64,000 nt of DNA from CBDIHH01 sp965279095 (lineage in GTDB: Bacteria; Pseudomonadota; Alphaproteobacteria; Caulobacterales; Caulobacteraceae), in assembly GCA_965279095.1 (NCBI GenBank), contig CBDIHH010000003.1:558001-622000 (forward strand), read 5' to 3'. The notes beneath the pieces are model-generated. The model did no database searches and was not told where the DNA came from. It was given only the letters and a program-made list of their open reading frames with translations. Below are positions 9,003 through 17,424 of the stretch, one piece after another (within the stretch, counting starts at the first letter, position 1; each line of letters opens with the position of its first letter). The position numbers were made by a program, and so were the translations under genes.

Positions 9003-9026
9003 CGGGAGCCGCCCCGGCGGCTCCCG
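9003..9026 (+). terminator. stem-loop after the receptor-OmpA gene
   Basis: CGGGAGCCGCC and GGCGGCTCCCG form a perfect 11-base stem with a two-base loop, ten bases after the receptor stop. There is no T-run, so it may be a weak terminator or an mRNA-stabilising hairpin. Confidence 0.55.
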
Positions 9027-9095
9027 GACTACCAGGACCGGCCGTCGCGATCACCGCGGCGGCCGGTTCTGTTTTCACGCTGGTCACAATCACTG

Positions 9096-9194
9096 CCGTC
9101 ATCGTCCGGCTTGACCGGACGACCCAGTCCCGCCGCCTTGGCCGCGGGCCCCCGTCGCGCTGCTGGATCGTCCGGTCAAGCCGGACGATGACGG
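9096..9194. repeat. long inverted repeat, REP-like, between convergent genes
   Basis: Two 32-base arms (9096-9127 and 9163-9194) are reverse complements with one mismatch, separated by 35 bases. Each arm itself contains the small palindrome TCGTCCGG-CTTGA-CCGGACGA. It lies between the convergent receptor and permease genes and could act as a bidirectional transcription block. This core is the kind of extragenic repeat scattered through alphaproteobacterial genomes. Confidence 0.6.
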
Positions 9195-9204
9195 TGGAGG
9201 GGGG

Positions 9205-10449
9205 TCAGTGCGCCCCGAGAACCGCCGCCGGTTCCGCCCCGGGCTCGGCCACCACGATCTTCGGCACGAACAGGTGCAGCAGCAGCAGCGCCACCAGGTA
9301 GGAGCCGCCGCAGATGAACAGCAGCGGCGCATAACCCGGGCCGTCGGTGAGGGACCAGCCCGCCAGCTCGATCATGGCCATCCCCGACAGGTTGCCGGCG
9401 AAGGCGGCGATGCCGATGGCGGTGCCCACGCGGGCGGCCGGGAACATGTCGGTGGTCGAGCCGAACAGGTTGGTGGAAAAGCCCTGGTGCGCGAACAGGG
9501 CCAGGCCCAGCAGGCCGGCGGCCGCCCAGGGGTTGTTGGTGAGCAGCACCAGGGGCACGGGGGTGATCAACAGGGCGTAGAGCAGCATCGAGCCCTTGCG
9601 GGCCTTGTTGACCGACACCCCCCGGGCGATCAGCCGGGACGGCAGGATCCCCCCACTCAGGGCCCCCATGGCCGCCATGGCGTAGACGAGCGCCACCGGC
9701 AGTCCCAGGGTCGCCTGGGTCATCTGGAACTGGCGGTGGAAGAAGTCGGGCATGAAGAACAGCAGGAACCACCAGACCTGGTCGCTGAAGACCTTGGCCG
9801 AGATGATCGCCCACTGGCGACGGTCCCGCAGCATCTCCAGGATGCTGACCCGGGGCCGGGCCTCGCTGGTCGTGGCGATCGCCGGGGGCGGGCGGAACAG
9901 CAGCCACAGCACCACCCACACCAGGCCCAGCCCCCCCGCGAGGATGAAGGCGAAGCGCCAGCCGAAGGCCAGGGCGAGAGGCGGTATCAGCAGGGGGGTG
10001 ACCACGGCGCCGATATTGGGCGCCATGTTGCCGATGCCGATCATGATCGACCGCTGGGCGGGGGCGAAATAGGTCGCCGCCGTCTTGACCTGGGCCGGGG
10101 TGCCGATGGACTCCGCGGCGCCCAGGATCGCCCGCGCGGTGATGAAGCCGGCGACGGAGGACACGAAGGCGTGGGCCATGGCCGCCAGGCTCCAGACCCC
10201 GACGCCGATGGCGAAGCCCTTGCGCAGGCCGATCCGGTCGATGAACCAGCCGGTGCCGAGGAAGGACAGGGCGGCGGCGAACTGGAAGGCCGAGGCCATG
10301 TGCCCGTAGTCGCGGTCACTCCAGTTGAACTGGGCTTCCAGGGTCGGCTTGAGCAGGGCGATCATCTGCCGATCGACGTAGTTCAGCATGATGGCCGCGA
10401 AGGCCAGGGCCACGATCATCCATCGCCGCCCGTCGATACGCGTGTCCAT
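9205..10449 (-). CDS. MFS transporter, ACS (hexuronate/ExuT-like) family
   Basis: The 414-residue inner-membrane permease has twelve predicted hydrophobic segments. The N-terminal signature NYVDRQMIALLKPTLEAQF and the loop GWFIDRIGLRKG are typical of the anion:cation symporter family that moves hexuronates and other organic acids. SQ and its glycosides are anions, so an ACS permease is a reasonable replacement for the SQ ABC importer of the Agrobacterium locus. The gene is 68 bases downstream of the lacI-type gene, with the perfect operator palindrome in the gap. It converges on the receptor gene. The substrate is inferred from context. Confidence 0.87.
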   Translation of the reverse strand: MDTRIDGRRWMIVALAFAAIMLNYVDRQMIALLKPTLEAQFNWSDRDYGHMASAFQFAAALSFLGTGWFIDRIGLRKGFAIGVGVWSLAAMAHAFVSSVAGFITARAILGAAESIGTPAQVKTAATYFAPAQRSIMIGIGNMAPNIGAVVTPLLIPPLALAFGWRFAFILAGGLGLVWVVLWLLFRPPPAIATTSEARPRVSILEMLRDRRQWAIISAKVFSDQVWWFLLFFMPDFFHRQFQMTQATLGLPVALVYAMAAMGALSGGILPSRLIARGVSVNKARKGSMLLYALLITPVPLVLLTNNPWAAAGLLGLALFAHQGFSTNLFGSTTDMFPAARVGTAIGIAAFAGNLSGMAMIELAGWSLTDGPGYAPLLFICGGSYLVALLLLHLFVPKIVVAEPGAEPAAVLGAH

Positions 10450-10473
10450 CCAACGCCTCCCTATCCCTTGTTA

Positions 10474-10487
10474 AGACAACGTTGTCT
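10474..10487 (-). promoter_or_regulatory. perfect LacI-type operator before the MFS gene
   Basis: AGACAACGTTGTCT is a perfect 14-base palindrome centred on AACGTT, the usual central step of LacI-family operators. It sits 25 bases before the permease start and downstream of the regulator gene, so the permease probably has its own controlled promoter. Confidence 0.75.
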
Positions 10488-10517
10488 CAAGCGCGGGGCA
10501 GGGTCAAACCCATAGTC

Positions 10518-11555
10518 CTATGTCGGCGCCGGTCCGACCGAGTCCCGGATGACCAGTTCGTGGGCCAGCAGGCGGCGCTCGGTCGCCCCGGCGCCGGCCA
10601 GCAGCATGTCCGCCGCCGCCTCCGCCAGGTCTCGCATGGGCTGGCGGATGGTGGTCAGGGCGGGCCAGACAATGCTGGCGAAGGCGGTGTCGTCATAGCC
10701 GGCGATGGATAGTCGGCCCGGGACGGCGATGCCCAACCTGTGGGCCGTGGCCAGGGCCCCCGCCGCCATGTCGTCGCTGCTGGCGAAGATGGCGCTGGGC
10801 GGTCGGGCGATGGCCAAAAGGTCCTCGGCGGCCTGGGCCCCCGAGGCGAAGTCGAAATTGCCCTGACGGACCAGGTCCAGGTCGAGTTCGATCCCGGCGT
10901 CCGCCAGGGCCCGCAGGTGCCCGCTGAGGCGCTGGCCCGAGGCCGCGTATCCCCGGTGGCCGACGATGAAGCCGATCCGCCGATGGCCGAGCGAGATCAG
11001 GTGGCGGGTCATGTCGAAGGCCGCCTGGTCATTGTCGATATAGACCGACGGCGTGAGATCCACCTGCATGCCCGGCTGGATACGCACGAACGGCGCCCCG
11101 CGCTGCATCAGGGCGTCCAAGACATTCTGGTAGTCGGTCACCGGCGGGGTCAGGATCAGGCCATCCGGATGCACCTGGTCAATCAGGCTGAGGATGTCCT
11201 CCAGCAGGGTTGGGGAATGGCGGTCGTAGGGCTGGGCGATCATGCGCACCCCATCCCGCTGGCAGCGCAGCCTGACCCCCGACTGCACCTCGTAGACGTA
11301 GTAGGGGCTGGGATTGTCGCAGATCAGGGCGACCTGGTGCGACCGGCTTCCCGCCAGCGCCCGCGCGGCCGAACTGGGCTGAAAGCGCAGGGACGCCATG
11401 ATCGCCTCGACCCGGGTGCGGGTCTCGACGCTGACGTATTTCTCGTTGTTCAGGACCCGCGACACGGTCTTGATCGACACCCCGGCGGCCCGGGAGACAT
11501 CGCGGATCGTGGCGCGCCCGAGAACGGGAGGCGGTGGGCTGTCCTGCCTGATCAT
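10518..11555 (-). CDS. LacI-family transcriptional regulator
   Basis: A 345-residue repressor-type protein. The N-terminal helix-turn-helix reads TIRDVSRAAGVSIKTVSRVL, followed by the hinge region (SSAARALAGSRS) and a periplasmic-binding-like ligand domain from about residue 70 to the end. The two AACGTT-centred sites flanking the SQ operon and permease are good candidate targets. The inducer would be a pathway sugar, by analogy with other sugar loci; nothing in the sequence identifies it. Confidence 0.93.
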   Translation of the reverse strand: MIRQDSPPPPVLGRATIRDVSRAAGVSIKTVSRVLNNEKYVSVETRTRVEAIMASLRFQPSSAARALAGSRSHQVALICDNPSPYYVYEVQSGVRLRCQRDGVRMIAQPYDRHSPTLLEDILSLIDQVHPDGLILTPPVTDYQNVLDALMQRGAPFVRIQPGMQVDLTPSVYIDNDQAAFDMTRHLISLGHRRIGFIVGHRGYAASGQRLSGHLRALADAGIELDLDLVRQGNFDFASGAQAAEDLLAIARPPSAIFASSDDMAAGALATAHRLGIAVPGRLSIAGYDDTAFASIVWPALTTIRQPMRDLAEAAADMLLAGAGATERRLLAHELVIRDSVGPAPT

Positions 11556-11613
11556 GCCGTTTTGATAGGCGATCTTGGGCCTTCGCCCAAGCGTGATGGG
11601 ATCCGCGTCGGCC

Positions 11614-12252
11614 TCAGCCCGGCCCAGGCTCCCCGCGCCGGCGGCGACCGGCCGCGAGGGGCCACATGCGCGCCAGGGTGTCGTCGCGGCGAATGAAATG
11701 GCCCCACAGCGCGGCGCTCGCGTGCAGCGCCAGCAGGCCGCCCCCTGCGTAGATCAACCAGCGATGCCACCGGCCGAAGAATCCGTAGCCGAAGGGGCCG
11801 GCCAGGGGTTGCTGGGGCAGCAGTCCTGGAACCAGCCGATCGACGCCGAACAGCCAGATCGGCGTGTGGCCATAGGCCGCGGTGTCGCCAAGCACCGAAA
11901 GGGCGGCCCAGCCACTCAAGGGGACCAGCGCCAGAAGGCCGTACAGGGCGATGTGGGTCAGGCGGGCGGCCCAGCGCAGGGGGAGCGGCGTGGCCGGGTC
12001 GGGCGCCGGCGTCACGTTGGACAGCCGCCAGCCCAGCCGCGCGACGACGAGGCCGAGGATCGCAAAACCCACAGTGTGGTGCCATTGCGACAGGAACACG
12101 TGCAGGGGGGCGATCTGGGCGGACTTGGCGGCCGGCCCATAGGTGGCCGCCATCAGAAGCCCCGCCGGAACCTCGGTGGCGATGAGCACAACGATCAGCC
12201 AGTGGAAGGTCTTGGCCGCGCTTCCCCAGGTCTCGGCTGTGTTCCTCATCAT
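11614..12252 (-). CDS. cytochrome b561-family membrane protein
   Basis: The 212-residue inner-membrane protein has four hydrophobic segments. Histidines placed for two b hemes lie in AKTFHWLIV, SQWHHTVGF, RLTHIALYG and the last helix (WHRWLIYAGGGLLALHASAAL). Family members pass electrons between quinone and small redox partners; E. coli CybB oxidises superoxide. An ATG three bases further in is an equally possible start. It lies 58 bases upstream of the lacI-type gene on the same strand, with no evident link to the sugar pathway. Confidence 0.82.
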   Translation of the reverse strand: MMRNTAETWGSAAKTFHWLIVVLIATEVPAGLLMAATYGPAAKSAQIAPLHVFLSQWHHTVGFAILGLVVARLGWRLSNVTPAPDPATPLPLRWAARLTHIALYGLLALVPLSGWAALSVLGDTAAYGHTPIWLFGVDRLVPGLLPQQPLAGPFGYGFFGRWHRWLIYAGGGLLALHASAALWGHFIRRDDTLARMWPLAAGRRRRGEPGPG

Positions 12253-12373
12253 CGCGTGCGGCCCCCTCGCCGACAGGGTGGTCGACGACCGTATCCATCA
12301 GTTCCGCGCCGCGCCTGTCAACGCGGCGGGCCCGGCCCGCGATCGGGCGGCTTCATCCCTGACCTGACCGGCC

Positions 12374-13354
12374 CTAGTAGCCGCCGGAGCCTTCCACGGG
12401 GTTCAGCAGGGGCTCGCCCCTGGCGAAGCGCAGCAGATTGGCTTCGACTAGCAGCATGATGCGGTCGAAGAACCGCGGCGTCGTCCCTGCGATATGGCCG
12501 GTGAGGAGGACGTTGGGCATGGCCCACAGCGGTGATTGCGCCGGCAGGGGCTCGGGGTCCACCACATCGAGGCCTGCGCCCGCGAGGCGTCCGGCGCCGA
12601 GCGCGTCGATCAAGGCCTCCGTGTCCACAACCTTGCCCCGGCCGATGTTGTAGAGATGAGCCCCGGGCCTCATCAGGGCCAGTTCGCGCGCGCCGATCAT
12701 GCCGTTGGTTTGGGGGGTGGACGGCAGGCACAGGAGCAGGTGGTCGACTGCGCCCAGGATCTCGTCCAGGCCCTCGAGGCCCATGATGCGGTCGGCTACG
12801 CCGTCGGGCTCGGCGGCGGCGGTTCGCATCGCCAGCACCGTCATGCCCAGGGCGCGCGCCCGCACGGCCACGGCCTTGCCGATGGCGCCGTAGCCGAGGA
12901 TGCCCAGGGTCTGGCCTTCCAGTTCGAACTTGGCGGGTGCGTCCAGGGTGGGATGCAGCCACTCTCGCCGGGCCTGCCGCCGCGCCATCTCGCCCAGGGC
13001 GCAGGCGAAATAGAACATCATCGCCACGGCGTGCTCGGCGAGGTTGGTCACATTGGCTCCGCGGCCGTTGGTGACGCGTATGCCCCGGGCGAGGAAGGCG
13101 GGCTCCTGCAGGGTGGCGGGAACGCCGGCGCCGAGCAGCTGGACCCATTGCAGCCGCCCGGCGGCGGCCAGGATCTCGCGGCTGACCGGCGGGCCGCCGC
13201 AGATCAGCACCTCGGCCTCGGCCACGGCCTCAGTGATGGCCGGGTCGGTCAACGGGCAGAAGGTGAAGCGGGTGTCCGGCAGCGCCGCCTGCAGCCCGGC
13301 GAGGGACACCGGCTGCGGCCAGGCGAAAACGACGCTCCGGGGGGGCTGTCTCAT
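12374..13354 (-). CDS. D-2-hydroxyacid dehydrogenase (NAD-dependent)
   Basis: The 326-residue product interconverts a 2-oxoacid and a D-2-hydroxyacid. The Rossmann motif GYGAIG is near residue 150, in a typical LGILGYGAIG context. The catalytic arginine (NIGRGKVVD), glutamate (DVVDPEPLP) and histidine (LTGHIAGTTPRF) follow in family order. The substrate cannot be told from sequence. It is on the same strand as the cytochrome b561 gene, separated by 121 bases, and is divergent from the FGE-like gene. Confidence 0.9.
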   Translation of the reverse strand: MRQPPRSVVFAWPQPVSLAGLQAALPDTRFTFCPLTDPAITEAVAEAEVLICGGPPVSREILAAAGRLQWVQLLGAGVPATLQEPAFLARGIRVTNGRGANVTNLAEHAVAMMFYFACALGEMARRQARREWLHPTLDAPAKFELEGQTLGILGYGAIGKAVAVRARALGMTVLAMRTAAAEPDGVADRIMGLEGLDEILGAVDHLLLCLPSTPQTNGMIGARELALMRPGAHLYNIGRGKVVDTEALIDALGAGRLAGAGLDVVDPEPLPAQSPLWAMPNVLLTGHIAGTTPRFFDRIMLLVEANLLRFARGEPLLNPVEGSGGY

Positions 13355-13569
13355 GCTGCCTTCGCCATCGTTCGCCGCTGGCGCTTGCCGGCCAGCCTGT
13401 TGTCCTGTGCTTCATACGGCGGATTGCCTTGGGGCACGAGGGGGAGGCGGCCGTCCGGCCGGCCAAGCCCCCATGCCCCAAGCGCATGGAAGGCGCCCCT
13501 CAATCGATTGGCCGGCGTCCGGGGGGCGGGCCATCCTGCGTCCTCCATGCTCGTAGCCAGGTCCGCGGG

Positions 13570-14622
13570 ATGACCCTTCATCAGCCGTCCGCCCTCCGCT
13601 GGACCGTCCTGGCTCTGGGCCTGCTGTCGGCGTGGCTCTGCGCGCTGGAGGCGCGGGCGGCGCCGATCACGTTCAGGGACTGCCCCCAGTGCCCGGAGAT
13701 GGTGGTCATCGAGCCCGGCCGCTTTGAGATGGGCAGTCTGGTCGAGGAGCCGCATCGCTTCGGCATCGACGACTACTGGGGCGCGCGCGAGCAACCCCGT
13801 CACACCGTCACCATCGGCCATCGGTTCGCCGTCAGCCGGACGGAGGTGACCCGGGCCCAGTTCGCCGCCTTCGTCGCCGAGGCCGGTTACCGGCCGGCCA
13901 AGGGCTGCTGGCGATTTGTCGGCTCCGGCTGGACATGGGACGCCGAAAGGTCGTGGGAAGATCCGGGCTTTCCCCAGACGCCCGACCACCCCGCCGTCTG
14001 TCTCAACTGGCATGACGCCAAGGCCTTCGCGGCCTGGATGTCCGAGCGCACCGGGGCGCGGTACCGACTGCTGAGCGAGGCGGAGTGGGAGTATGCGGCG
14101 CGGGCCGGGACGACCAGCGCCTACTGGTTCAGCGACTCGCCCGACGGCGTCTGCCGCAACGTCAACCTGGGCGACCAGGACACGCGGGACGCCACCGACT
14201 GGGCCGGCAAGTCTCTGAACTGGGCGGTGATGCCCGATTGGAAGGGCATGCCCTGTCGGGACGGTTTCGCCTTCACCGCCCCGGTGGGCCGCTTCCCGGC
14301 CAATCCGTTCGGCCTTTACGACATGTCCGGCAACGCCAACGAGTGGGTGGAGGATTGCTGGAACGACACCTACGCCAACGGGCCCTCCGACGAGCGGCCG
14401 CGACTGGCGTCCGGAGACTGCGGTCTGCGCGTGATGAGAGGGCAGGGCTGGGTCGGCCTGGCGTCGAGCACGCGATCGGCCTTCCGGCTGAAGATGAACG
14501 CCACGGATCGACGATTCGCTTTCGGCGTCCGCCTCGCTCGCGACATGGAGCCCGCCCACGCCGGCCCTGTCACTTCGCGGGGGCCCGCCGGCTCCACACC
14601 CATCAACAAGGCACGACCATGA
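13570..14622 (+). CDS. exported formylglycine-generating-enzyme-fold protein (SUMF1/PvdO-like), key cysteines not seen
   Basis: I chose ATG 13570 because it gives a signal peptide ending LEARA before APITF. The mature region begins with MVVIEPGRFEMGS and contains SRTEVTRAQFAAFV, YRLLSEAEWEYAARAGT and GLYDMSGNANEWVEDCW, the C-type-lectin-like FGE-sulfatase fold. The C-terminal part (RVMRGQGWVGLASSTRSAFRL) lacks the cysteine arrangement of sulfatase-activating enzymes, and no sulfatase is nearby. It is more likely a PvdO-type modifier or a catalytic relative of unknown reaction. The stop overlaps the start of the next gene (ATGA), so it is translationally coupled to the DUF1838 genes. Confidence 0.82.
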   Translation: MTLHQPSALRWTVLALGLLSAWLCALEARAAPITFRDCPQCPEMVVIEPGRFEMGSLVEEPHRFGIDDYWGAREQPRHTVTIGHRFAVSRTEVTRAQFAAFVAEAGYRPAKGCWRFVGSGWTWDAERSWEDPGFPQTPDHPAVCLNWHDAKAFAAWMSERTGARYRLLSEAEWEYAARAGTTSAYWFSDSPDGVCRNVNLGDQDTRDATDWAGKSLNWAVMPDWKGMPCRDGFAFTAPVGRFPANPFGLYDMSGNANEWVEDCWNDTYANGPSDERPRLASGDCGLRVMRGQGWVGLASSTRSAFRLKMNATDRRFAFGVRLARDMEPAHAGPVTSRGPAGSTPINKARP

Positions 14623-15503
14623 CCGCGATCAGGATCTCTACGAGCCGCCGGAGTCTGCTGGTCGGCGCCGCCGGCCTCGCGGCGGCGGCCGGCGTCGCCG
14701 GGCGGGCGGCCGCGGGCGCCGAGCCGCTCGCGATGACTTCAGCCCAGCGGCTCGAGACCTATATGCGGCTTCGGACCAGCACGGACGGCCGGCCGACCTT
14801 CGGCTGGCTCGACGCGGTGCGCTCGACGGTGGTGGACGGCGAGGTCACGCCTTTCTGCCGGATGCTGGCCTGTTCGATCCAGAGCGCACGGCGGCTGAGC
14901 GACGAGCTTTTCGATCTCAATACCCTGGAGGTCTGTTTCTACGTCGACAACGCCAGCGGTGAATTGCTGACCCATTTCCTCATGCCAGGGGCCGCTTCGC
15001 CGGCGGAGGTGCCGATCTACCGGGCAGGCCCCACCAGCGTCCGCTTCGCGCCGCAGTTGGACGAGTGGGAGGAGAATGTCCCCGGCGCCCCCGGCGCCGC
15101 TTCGGCGGCCATCGCCCCGAAGGGCCGCGTGCATCTGGTGCGCAGCATTGGTCAACTGGAGCAGCGCGGCGACCAGGGCTTCCTGCGGACGGACGAATAC
15201 GGCCGCCTCTATCCCCTGCCGGACAAGCCCCCCTCCGTCTTCTACCGCGAATGGCTGATCTGGCGGGCGCCGATGGCCGAGATCCGTGGCCGGGCGCCGA
15301 GCATACGGTCGCAGCTGTCCTACTCCGCCCTCTCCAGCTGGCGCCCCTGGATGAAGATGGGCGACATCAAGGGCCATACGGCGGAGAACGGGGAGGGGGG
15401 CAAGGCGGCGTCCGCGGCCGACCTGCCCGAGCCGCTGCGGCGACTGCTGCGGGCCCATCATCCCGATGTGCTGGACAGGCCCGACGACCTGATCCGCCGA
15501 TAG
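14619..15503 (+). CDS. DUF1838 protein, Tat-exported (copy 1)
   Basis: A 294-residue product beginning with a twin-arginine signal (SRRSLLVGAAGLAAAAGVAG). The body has the DUF1838 pattern: an early region describing LEVCFYVDNASGELL, and a C-terminal WRPWMKMGDIKGH followed by a short helical tail. No catalytic function is known to me for this family. It overlaps the FGE-like gene by four bases and is followed 57 bases later by a second member. Export through Tat suggests that it folds, possibly with a cofactor, before reaching the periplasm. Confidence 0.8.
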   Translation: MTAIRISTSRRSLLVGAAGLAAAAGVAGRAAAGAEPLAMTSAQRLETYMRLRTSTDGRPTFGWLDAVRSTVVDGEVTPFCRMLACSIQSARRLSDELFDLNTLEVCFYVDNASGELLTHFLMPGAASPAEVPIYRAGPTSVRFAPQLDEWEENVPGAPGAASAAIAPKGRVHLVRSIGQLEQRGDQGFLRTDEYGRLYPLPDKPPSVFYREWLIWRAPMAEIRGRAPSIRSQLSYSALSSWRPWMKMGDIKGHTAENGEGGKAASAADLPEPLRRLLRAHHPDVLDRPDDLIRR

Positions 15504-15560
15504 TCCGCGCCTACCGCCTCTTCGCCCCCTCCGTTCACGCCAGCCCTCGGGAGCCGCCCT

Positions 15561-16529
15561 TTGCCGCCACACAATAAGACCGCCCCCGTCGGTCCGTCCC
15601 GCCGATCCCTGGTGGCCGCCGGCGCCGCCGCCACCCTCGCGGCGGGTCAGACCCCCGCCGAGGCGGCCGCCCGTGCGCCCATGCGGTTCGACGACCCCGA
15701 CTGGAGTCGCGACACCCTGGCCCGGCTGATGGGCAATCTGGACTTCGGGCGGGAGAAATGGGGCTGGTGCCGCGGCGTGGCCGTGGCGGTCCGTCCCGGG
15801 CAGCCCAACGTCCCCTTCGTCGGCGTGGAGGTCATCAGCACCGCCCGGCTCAAGGACAACGGGGACGGGACCTATCAGCGCCTGTTGCGCGAAGTGGGCA
15901 TCTATTACGACCTGAAGACCGGCGCCGTGCTGGAGACCATGGTCAACCCGTTCAACGGCGAGACGGTGGAGGTGGTCCCCATCGCCAACGACCCGTTCAA
16001 TTTCGTCATTTCCCGATGGGCGCCGGACGGCCCGAGCTATGGCGGGCTGAACGCGGCGCCCAAGGGGCCGCGCAAGGCGATTTCCTACCCCTGGTATCTG
16101 GTCGGCAAGGACACGGTGGTGCTGGAGACGGATGTGCATCTCTACTATCCGTCCGCCCTGCAGCCGGACAAATGGCCCCGGGAATCCTCGGGCAAGATGA
16201 ACACGGTCTCCGAACTGTTCCGCTATTTCATCCGCCGCGAGGATGTCGAGAACCCGGCGATGACCGGGTTGGAATACACCGGCTCGTGGACCCGGATCAC
16301 GCCCTGGTTCCCCTGGATGCTGATGAACCAGGCGCCGGGCCACGTGGTCTATGCCTGCACCATGGGCGCCTTCAATACCCTGGCCGGCCTGCGCGACGTC
16401 GTCCGGCCGCCGGTTTGGGCGCACGTGCAGAAGCACTATCCCCAATACCTGCAGGCGCCGACCCGCTGGGTCGATCCCAGCCTGTCGAGCCTCGAGGCCT
16501 ACGCCCGGGACCGCACGCCCGCCCGGTGA
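15561..16529 (+). CDS. DUF1838 protein, Tat-exported (copy 2)
   Basis: 322 residues from a TTG start preceded by GGGAG. The signal is twin-arginine (PSRRSLVAAGAAATLAAGQ). The body repeats the family logic of copy 1: GIYYDLKTGAVLETMVNPF, then NGETVEV, then a tryptophan-rich segment FPWMLMNQAPGH. Identity to copies 1 and 3 looks low, so these are diverged paralogs, not a recent duplication. It is 80 bases upstream of the fumarylacetoacetate-hydrolase-family gene. Confidence 0.8.
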   Translation: MPPHNKTAPVGPSRRSLVAAGAAATLAAGQTPAEAAARAPMRFDDPDWSRDTLARLMGNLDFGREKWGWCRGVAVAVRPGQPNVPFVGVEVISTARLKDNGDGTYQRLLREVGIYYDLKTGAVLETMVNPFNGETVEVVPIANDPFNFVISRWAPDGPSYGGLNAAPKGPRKAISYPWYLVGKDTVVLETDVHLYYPSALQPDKWPRESSGKMNTVSELFRYFIRREDVENPAMTGLEYTGSWTRITPWFPWMLMNQAPGHVVYACTMGAFNTLAGLRDVVRPPVWAHVQKHYPQYLQAPTRWVDPSLSSLEAYARDRTPAR

Positions 16530-16609
16530 CCGGGCTGGCGCCAGTTTGGCCTCGACGGAGGGGCGGTTCTGTCCGAGATGTGCGGGCGCCCGGCCATCGT
16601 GGAGTGACC

Positions 16610-17299
16610 ATGTCCTATCTGTTTGAGCCGCCCGAGCCCGTCGCCGCCGCCATCGCCGGGCAGGCCACCTTGTTCCCCGTACACCGTATCTATTGCGTCG
16701 GGCGCAACTACGCGGCCCACGCCCGCGAGATGGGCGACGACCCCAGCCGCGACCCGCCCTTCTTCTTCATGAAGCCGGCGGACGCCCTCATCCCAAGCGG
16801 ACGGACCATCGCCTATCCGCAGAACACCGCGAACCTGCACTATGAGATCGAGATGGTCATCGCCATCGGCAAGGGCGGCATGGACATCGCCGCGGCCGAG
16901 GCCCTGGACCATGTGTTCGGCTATGCGGTGGGCATCGACCTGACCCGCCGCGACAGACAGTTCGAGGCGCGCGACAAGGGCCGCCCGTGGGACATCGGCA
17001 AGGGCTTCGACAACGCCGCCCCTATGGCGCCCATCCATCCGGCCGCGACCGTGGGCCATCCGGACAAGGGACGCATCTGGCTGTCGGTCAACGGCGAGGT
17101 GCGCCAGGACGCGGACGTCTCCCAGCTGATCTGGTCGGTTCCGGAGATCATCGCGATCCTGTCCCAGTCGTGGGATCTGCGTCCGGGGGACCTGATCTTC
17201 ACCGGCACGCCGGACAAGGTCGGGCCGATCACGAAGGGCGACCGAGTCGTCGGCGGGGTCGACGGGCTTGGCGAGGTCGCCCTCACCATCGCACCCTAG
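16610..17299 (+). CDS. fumarylacetoacetate hydrolase-family enzyme (fumarylpyruvate hydrolase-like)
   Basis: The product is 229 residues and cytoplasmic. It opens with IYCVGRNYAAHAREMG, has the metal-binding ANLHYEIEMVIAIGK (E-x-E) and ends with RPGDLIFTGTPDKVGP, as in short FAH-family C-C hydrolases and decarboxylases. Such enzymes cleave acylpyruvates from aromatic ring fission, among other substrates. The start ATG follows GGAG by five bases. It is the only obvious metabolic enzyme among the three DUF1838 genes, so it is the best clue that this unit handles a carbon skeleton with a diketo or acylpyruvate intermediate. Confidence 0.88.
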   Translation: MSYLFEPPEPVAAAIAGQATLFPVHRIYCVGRNYAAHAREMGDDPSRDPPFFFMKPADALIPSGRTIAYPQNTANLHYEIEMVIAIGKGGMDIAAAEALDHVFGYAVGIDLTRRDRQFEARDKGRPWDIGKGFDNAAPMAPIHPAATVGHPDKGRIWLSVNGEVRQDADVSQLIWSVPEIIAILSQSWDLRPGDLIFTGTPDKVGPITKGDRVVGGVDGLGEVALTIAP

Positions 17300-17424
17300 C
17301 GCCGTCCGCCAGCGGCTAGCCGGGGCTCCGCCATGCCTCACGGGTATGGAACCGCCCGAACTATCGATTGGAACGCAGGTCATAACCCCTCCAGATTGCC
17401 TATCTCGGGGGAGTGTTCTTGGCG

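Noticed and set aside
13570..14622. Active sulfatase-maturing formylglycine enzyme
   Set aside because: The cysteine arrangement near the C-terminus is absent and no sulfatase gene is nearby, so only the fold is called.
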